64,000 bases of DNA, from the NCBI GenBank assembly GCA_964581565.1, contig CAZOOZ010000008.1, positions 44,513 through 108,512 of the forward strand. The letters are read 5' to 3'. Shown one piece after another: positions 60,248-64,000 of this stretch. A model generated the notes under the pieces. The model did no database searches and was not told the DNA's origin. It saw only the letters and a list, made by a program, of their open reading frames with translations. Positions within the stretch are counted from its first letter, which is position 1. The number at the start of each line of letters is the position of its first letter. The stretch comes from UBA1433 sp964581565 (GTDB taxonomy: Bacteria > Bacillota > Clostridia > Eubacteriales > UBA1433). Both the position numbers and the translations under genes were made by a program.

Positions 60248-60655
60248 ATGAAGAAATTTTTTCAAGAATTTAAAACATTCGCCATTAAAGGCAATGTAAT
60301 TGATCTTGCTGTAGGCGTTATGATAGGCACTGCTTTTTCAAAAATTGTAAGCTCGCTTGTAAATGACTTATTAATGCCTGTTTTAAGTTTGATTATCGGG
60401 AAAATCAGTATCGCTGATTTATCTGTCACAATTACTTCGCGAATAGGGCAAAATCCGATTATTATTCAATATGGTTCGTTTTTGCAAAATATTATTGATT
60501 TTCTGATCATTGCATTCAGCATATTTGTTGCTTTGAAATTTATTAATAAAATTATGAAAAAAGAGAATAATAAAAAAGAAGTGACAAAAATTCCGGAACT
60601 GACAAAGGACCAATTATTACTTACCGAAATAAGAGATCTGTTGAAAAAACAATAG
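60248..60655 (+). CDS. mscL: Large-conductance mechanosensitive channel
   Basis: This 135-residue protein releases solutes on hypo-osmotic shock. KKFFQEFKTFAIKGNVIDLA, GVMIGTAFSKIVSSLVND is the N-terminal amphipathic helix and pore helix; the second helix is FLIIAFSIFVALKFINKI. The start at 60248 is chosen from AAAGG upstream and family length; a start at 60230 is possible. The predicted channel pentamer is complete. Confidence 0.95.
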   Translation: MKKFFQEFKTFAIKGNVIDLAVGVMIGTAFSKIVSSLVNDLLMPVLSLIIGKISIADLSVTITSRIGQNPIIIQYGSFLQNIIDFLIIAFSIFVALKFINKIMKKENNKKEVTKIPELTKDQLLLTEIRDLLKKQ

Positions 60656-60784
60656 AATAAACCAAACAATTCTGTTTCTAATTAGTACACTAATTTTATT
60701 CAAAAAAATAAACAAAAAAAAGTTTAATATTAAATGTTTACTTATCAATCTACCTATTTATACATATAAAATATTAATTGTATA

Positions 60785-60844
60785 TTGACATAGAAGTACC
60801 AGTGTGATAACATTTTTCAAGGACTAATTGTTATCAAATAACAA
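60785..60844 (+). promoter_or_regulatory. Promoter with 17-bp palindromic operator
   Basis: TTGACA (60785-60790), 17 bases, TAACAT (60808-60813) form the promoter. TTGTTAT-CAA-ATAACAA (60828-60844) is a perfect 7-bp-arm inverted repeat shortly after the expected start site and ends 31 bases before the coding start. It is well placed for repression. The regulator is unknown. Positions 60656-60784 hold no gene. Confidence 0.65.
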
Positions 60845-60875
60845 ATATAGAGGAATTATTCGAGGAGGTAGAAAA

Positions 60876-61826
60876 ATGAAAGTTGCAGTTTTAGGCGCTG
60901 GAGCTATGGGAAGTGTAATAGGCGCTCATTTTTACAAAGGAGGAGCCGAGGTTACACTAGTCGACCCGTTTGAAGCGCTCGTTGAAAAAATCAACAAAGA
61001 TGGGCTTAAGATGGATTTCAACGGAAAGCAGGAGGTTGTTAAACTTAAGGCAGTACTTACACCACAAGAAGTGGGCGGCGTTGTAGACGTTGTTGTTGTT
61101 CTTGTAAAAGGTATGTTTACACGTTCGGCAATGGAAGGCGCGAATTGTTTGTTTGGCGAAAATACGGTTGCTATTTCGTTGCAAAACGGCATAGGAAATG
61201 TAGATATAATGAGAGAATTCCTGCCTGAGGAAAAAGTAGGCAATGGTACTCTTAATATCTCAAGCAGACCATTGGCACTTGGTGAAATCAGTGGCGCTAC
61301 TGGTGAAGGCGTTGCAATTCACTTTTGCAATGAAAAAGTTGATAAATCTGGTATTTGGATAGAAATCGAAGACGTTCTAAATAAAGGCGGTCTTGTAACC
61401 GAGTTTTCACCGGAAACTAATGTTTTCGTATGGACAAAGCTTCTTGTTAATTCTTGCGTAAACCTTACGTGTGGGATTACAAGAATAAATATGGGTGATC
61501 TTTGGGATCATCCCGACGGAGCGTCTATTCAAGAAATGATAGCAAGAGAACTTGTAACAGTTGCAAATGCCAAAGGCATTAAGATGGATTGGGATACGGC
61601 ATGGAATGCATATGTTAAAGATCTGCTTCCGAAAGTTAGAGCACATTATCCATCTGCAACTCAGGATATTATAAATAAAAAGAAAACGGAAGTTGATTTC
61701 TTAAACGGTGCTGTTGTTAGAGGTGGTATCGAAACAGGCATACCGACACCGGTTAATGACGTTATCGTTAAACTTTCACATATTTTGCAAGATACTTACG
61801 ACAGACAGTTTGGCACAAATAAATAG
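60876..61826 (+). CDS. Ketopantoate reductase-family protein (ApbA/PanE)
   Basis: This 316-residue NAD(P)-dependent dehydrogenase has the Rossmann motif VAVLGAGAMGSVIGAHFYKG, SLQNGIGN, and the C-terminal helical domain with NSCVNLTCGITR and the catalytic Lys in VWTKLLVN. The usual Asn/Ser/Glu pocket is only partly recognisable, so a different 2-oxo acid substrate is possible. AGGAGG precedes ATG at 60876. It is upstream of an amino-acid-transporter-like gene from one regulated promoter, suggesting 2-oxo or hydroxy acid metabolism rather than pantothenate synthesis. Confidence 0.88.
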   Translation: MKVAVLGAGAMGSVIGAHFYKGGAEVTLVDPFEALVEKINKDGLKMDFNGKQEVVKLKAVLTPQEVGGVVDVVVVLVKGMFTRSAMEGANCLFGENTVAISLQNGIGNVDIMREFLPEEKVGNGTLNISSRPLALGEISGATGEGVAIHFCNEKVDKSGIWIEIEDVLNKGGLVTEFSPETNVFVWTKLLVNSCVNLTCGITRINMGDLWDHPDGASIQEMIARELVTVANAKGIKMDWDTAWNAYVKDLLPKVRAHYPSATQDIINKKKTEVDFLNGAVVRGGIETGIPTPVNDVIVKLSHILQDTYDRQFGTNK

Positions 61827-61948
61827 ATCGTTTTGGGGTATAATTTAAGTAATAGCATCATGGAATAATTCGCTTGACGCGATACATCACTTTTTTTATT
61901 GGTGAGTTAGAACTTATTTGAAATTATATTTTTATAGGAGAAGAAAAG

Positions 61949-63142
61949 ATGGAAAACGTAAAAAAGAATAAAATGTTTACCAGTGTTAGTGTTGGTACTG
62001 CAACAGTTTGGTTTTCTACACACTGTGGTGCTGGCTTTGCATCTGGTACACAAGAACTTCAATACTTTGCAAATCATGGTTGGTGGGGTCCGTTATTACC
62101 ATTTTTAACAATTTTCATTATTGCTATTACGTACTATGTAGGTCTTGAAACGGCAAGACAAATTAATTCATTCGATTATCATGCATGGTCGAAAGAGGCT
62201 TATAAACCAATAGGCACACTTGGAAGTATCCTTCTTGATATTTCGATCGCTCTTACTGTTATCGCTGCAACTGCAGGTTGTATAGCAGCAGGTGCAAGCC
62301 TTGGTAACCAACAATTTGGATGGCCGTCTATTGTGGGCTCGTTGATTATGTTTGCAGTTATCGTATTGCTCAGTATCTTCGGCGCAAAAGTTGTTCGAAA
62401 CAACGCAATGATCATGACAGTTGGTATTATTGTTATCGTATTGGTTGTTTTGATTTCTGGCCTTATCAAATTTGGTCCGCAAATCGCTCAGCTTTGGTCT
62501 GATGGTTATATAAATGATACCGCCGCCAAATGGGGCGTAACCGGTTCATCTGGTACAGTTCAGGGTAACTTTGGCAACTCGTTCCTGTGGGCGCTCACAT
62601 ACTCAGGATTCCAGATGGGTATCATCGGTGGTGCTGCGGCTGCTTTCAAAGGTGCCAAATCTAAGAAAGAAGCAAAAGGCGCTATGCTGCTTGGTTATAT
62701 CTTGAATGCATTAATGCTTTCAGGCGTATGCTTCCTGCTTCTTGCTGGAATGCCGACAATCTGGGCAGACGAAGCTGCCAGAACATTACCGACACTTTAT
62801 ATGGTTGGTCAGTTAAATATGCCAGTATTTGATGTTCTTTACCCAATTATGCTTTTCTTAGCACTTGTTACAACAGGCGTTGGTTTGACATTTGGTCTTG
62901 TAGAAAGATTAAATCCATATCTGTTCAAAGGCATGAAGAGCGAAGTAGGAAGAAAAGCAATTCTTTCTATCGTATCACTTGGTATTTGCTGGGCTGTGTC
63001 ACTTCTCGGATTGATGTGGGTTGTTGCAGTTGCATACAAATATCTTGGTATCTTGAACTGGTTCTTTGTTATCCTTCCACTTTGGATCTTTGGATACAGA
63101 AATATCAAAGCAAGAGACAAAGCTGCAAAAGCTTCAGAATAA
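61949..63142 (+). CDS. YkvI-like membrane transporter (APC-fold)
   Basis: This 397-residue integral membrane protein has about ten helices. TATVWFSTHCGAGFASGTQE near the N-terminus resembles the unwound first helix of LeuT/APC-fold carriers; YkvI-type proteins are related to branched-chain amino acid and NSS-like transporters. AGGAG precedes the ATG. It is 122 bases after the ketopantoate-reductase-like gene; the gap holds a small hairpin (TCAC...GGTGA with T run) that could attenuate. A Na+-driven substrate symport would fit the Na+-type ATPase, but is inferred. Confidence 0.85.
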   Translation: MENVKKNKMFTSVSVGTATVWFSTHCGAGFASGTQELQYFANHGWWGPLLPFLTIFIIAITYYVGLETARQINSFDYHAWSKEAYKPIGTLGSILLDISIALTVIAATAGCIAAGASLGNQQFGWPSIVGSLIMFAVIVLLSIFGAKVVRNNAMIMTVGIIVIVLVVLISGLIKFGPQIAQLWSDGYINDTAAKWGVTGSSGTVQGNFGNSFLWALTYSGFQMGIIGGAAAAFKGAKSKKEAKGAMLLGYILNALMLSGVCFLLLAGMPTIWADEAARTLPTLYMVGQLNMPVFDVLYPIMLFLALVTTGVGLTFGLVERLNPYLFKGMKSEVGRKAILSIVSLGICWAVSLLGLMWVVAVAYKYLGILNWFFVILPLWIFGYRNIKARDKAAKASE

Positions 63143-63188
63143 CATCCAACTTATTAAAATTGCTTAACTTAAATTATTATTCCGAAAC

Positions 63189-63221
63189 AAAAAATGTTCC
63201 GCATATGTGGAACATTTTTTT
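63189..63221 (+). terminator. Terminator after the YkvI-like gene
   Basis: AAAAAATGTTCC and GGAACATTTTTTT form a perfect stem around GCATATGT. It separates this operon from the rRNA operon promoter. Confidence 0.9.
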
Positions 63222-63308
63222 AATAAATTTTAGAAAAAAAGATATAATATGTTTAAAAAAAAAAAAAATTTTTTAAAAAGAAAAATTTTAAAAAGAGCAA
63301 AAAAGGTG

Positions 63309-63420
63309 TTGACAAAGAGGGATAGAACTGGTATATTAGTAAAGCTCCTTAAAACGGAGAGGCCCGAAAGGGCAGCGTTCATTGAAAAGTAGAGAAAAAG
63401 AAAAAAACCAAACAGAGATT
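63309..63420 (+). promoter_or_regulatory. rRNA operon promoter and leader
   Basis: TTGACA (63309-63314), 17 bases, TATATT (63332-63337) form a strong promoter. The leader has two short hairpins (CTCC-TTAAAAC-GGAG and GCCC-GAAA-GGGC), as is usual in rrn leaders, before the mature 16S. Confidence 0.8.
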
Positions 63421-63460
63421 CCAAGAGTTAAAATTAATAGGCAAGAAATGAGTTAAGATA

Positions 63461-64000
<540 letters not shown>

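Overview
The window looks like a chromosomal segment of an AT-rich, low-GC Gram-positive anaerobe (Bacillota, class Clostridia). Evidence: the partial 16S rRNA at the right edge reads as clostridial, Shine-Dalgarno sites are strong (AGGAGG type), the core gene order SpoVB-like/MazG/HU and prfA/sua5/ywlE/rpiB/dCMP deaminase is typical of Firmicutes, and the anaerobe stress genes hcp, flavodiiron protein and SOD are present. I cannot fix the family from the 16S by eye. No transposase, integrase or CRISPR array was recognised.

Layout. 1-5 kb: a Crp/Fnr regulator divergent from hcp, with two matching palindromic operators, then two paralogous polysaccharide deacetylases around a TfoX_C protein. 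5-9 kb: a small accessory block with twin 50-residue proteins, a ribbon-helix-helix protein, an XRE regulator, a DUF6530-like protein, a GIY-YIG-like protein, a broken XRE copy, and a protein kinase ending in an SSB-like tail. 9-18 kb: nucleotidyltransferase, flavodoxin-like reductase, methyltransferase, and a GntR/FCD regulator in front of two consecutive copies of a two-gene redox module (CrtI-like flavoprotein plus ferredoxin-type NAD(P)H reductase). 18-25 kb: heterodimeric ABC exporter, SOD and flavodiiron protein. The methyltransferase, exporter and flavodiiron promoters share one operator, GTTAG-N6-CTAAC, just downstream of the -10 box, so they probably form one regulon. 25-31 kb: small DUF genes, two XRE/AbrB regulators and two alpha/beta hydrolases.

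31-35 kb: an apparent operon of a degenerate CCA-enzyme-like protein, an OLD-family ATPase/nuclease, KsgA and tRNA-Leu(CAG); the OLD gene is a defence-type gene inside a housekeeping unit. 35-47 kb: core genes (SpoVB-like flippase, MazG, HU, HtrA, DegV, Hsp33, RF1, Sua5, phosphatase, RpiB, dCMP deaminase). 47-55.6 kb: a complete V/A-type ATPase operon whose K subunit carries the Na+-binding residues. 56-63 kb: M23/G5 peptidase, GreA, LysRS, MscL, a ketopantoate-reductase-like enzyme and a YkvI-like transporter. 63.3 kb on: promoter, leader and 5' third of a 16S rRNA gene.

The leading candidates for something undescribed are the duplicated CrtI-like/ferredoxin-reductase system, the three-site GTTAG regulon, the SSB-tailed kinase, and the OLD nuclease embedded in the tRNA/rRNA maturation operon.
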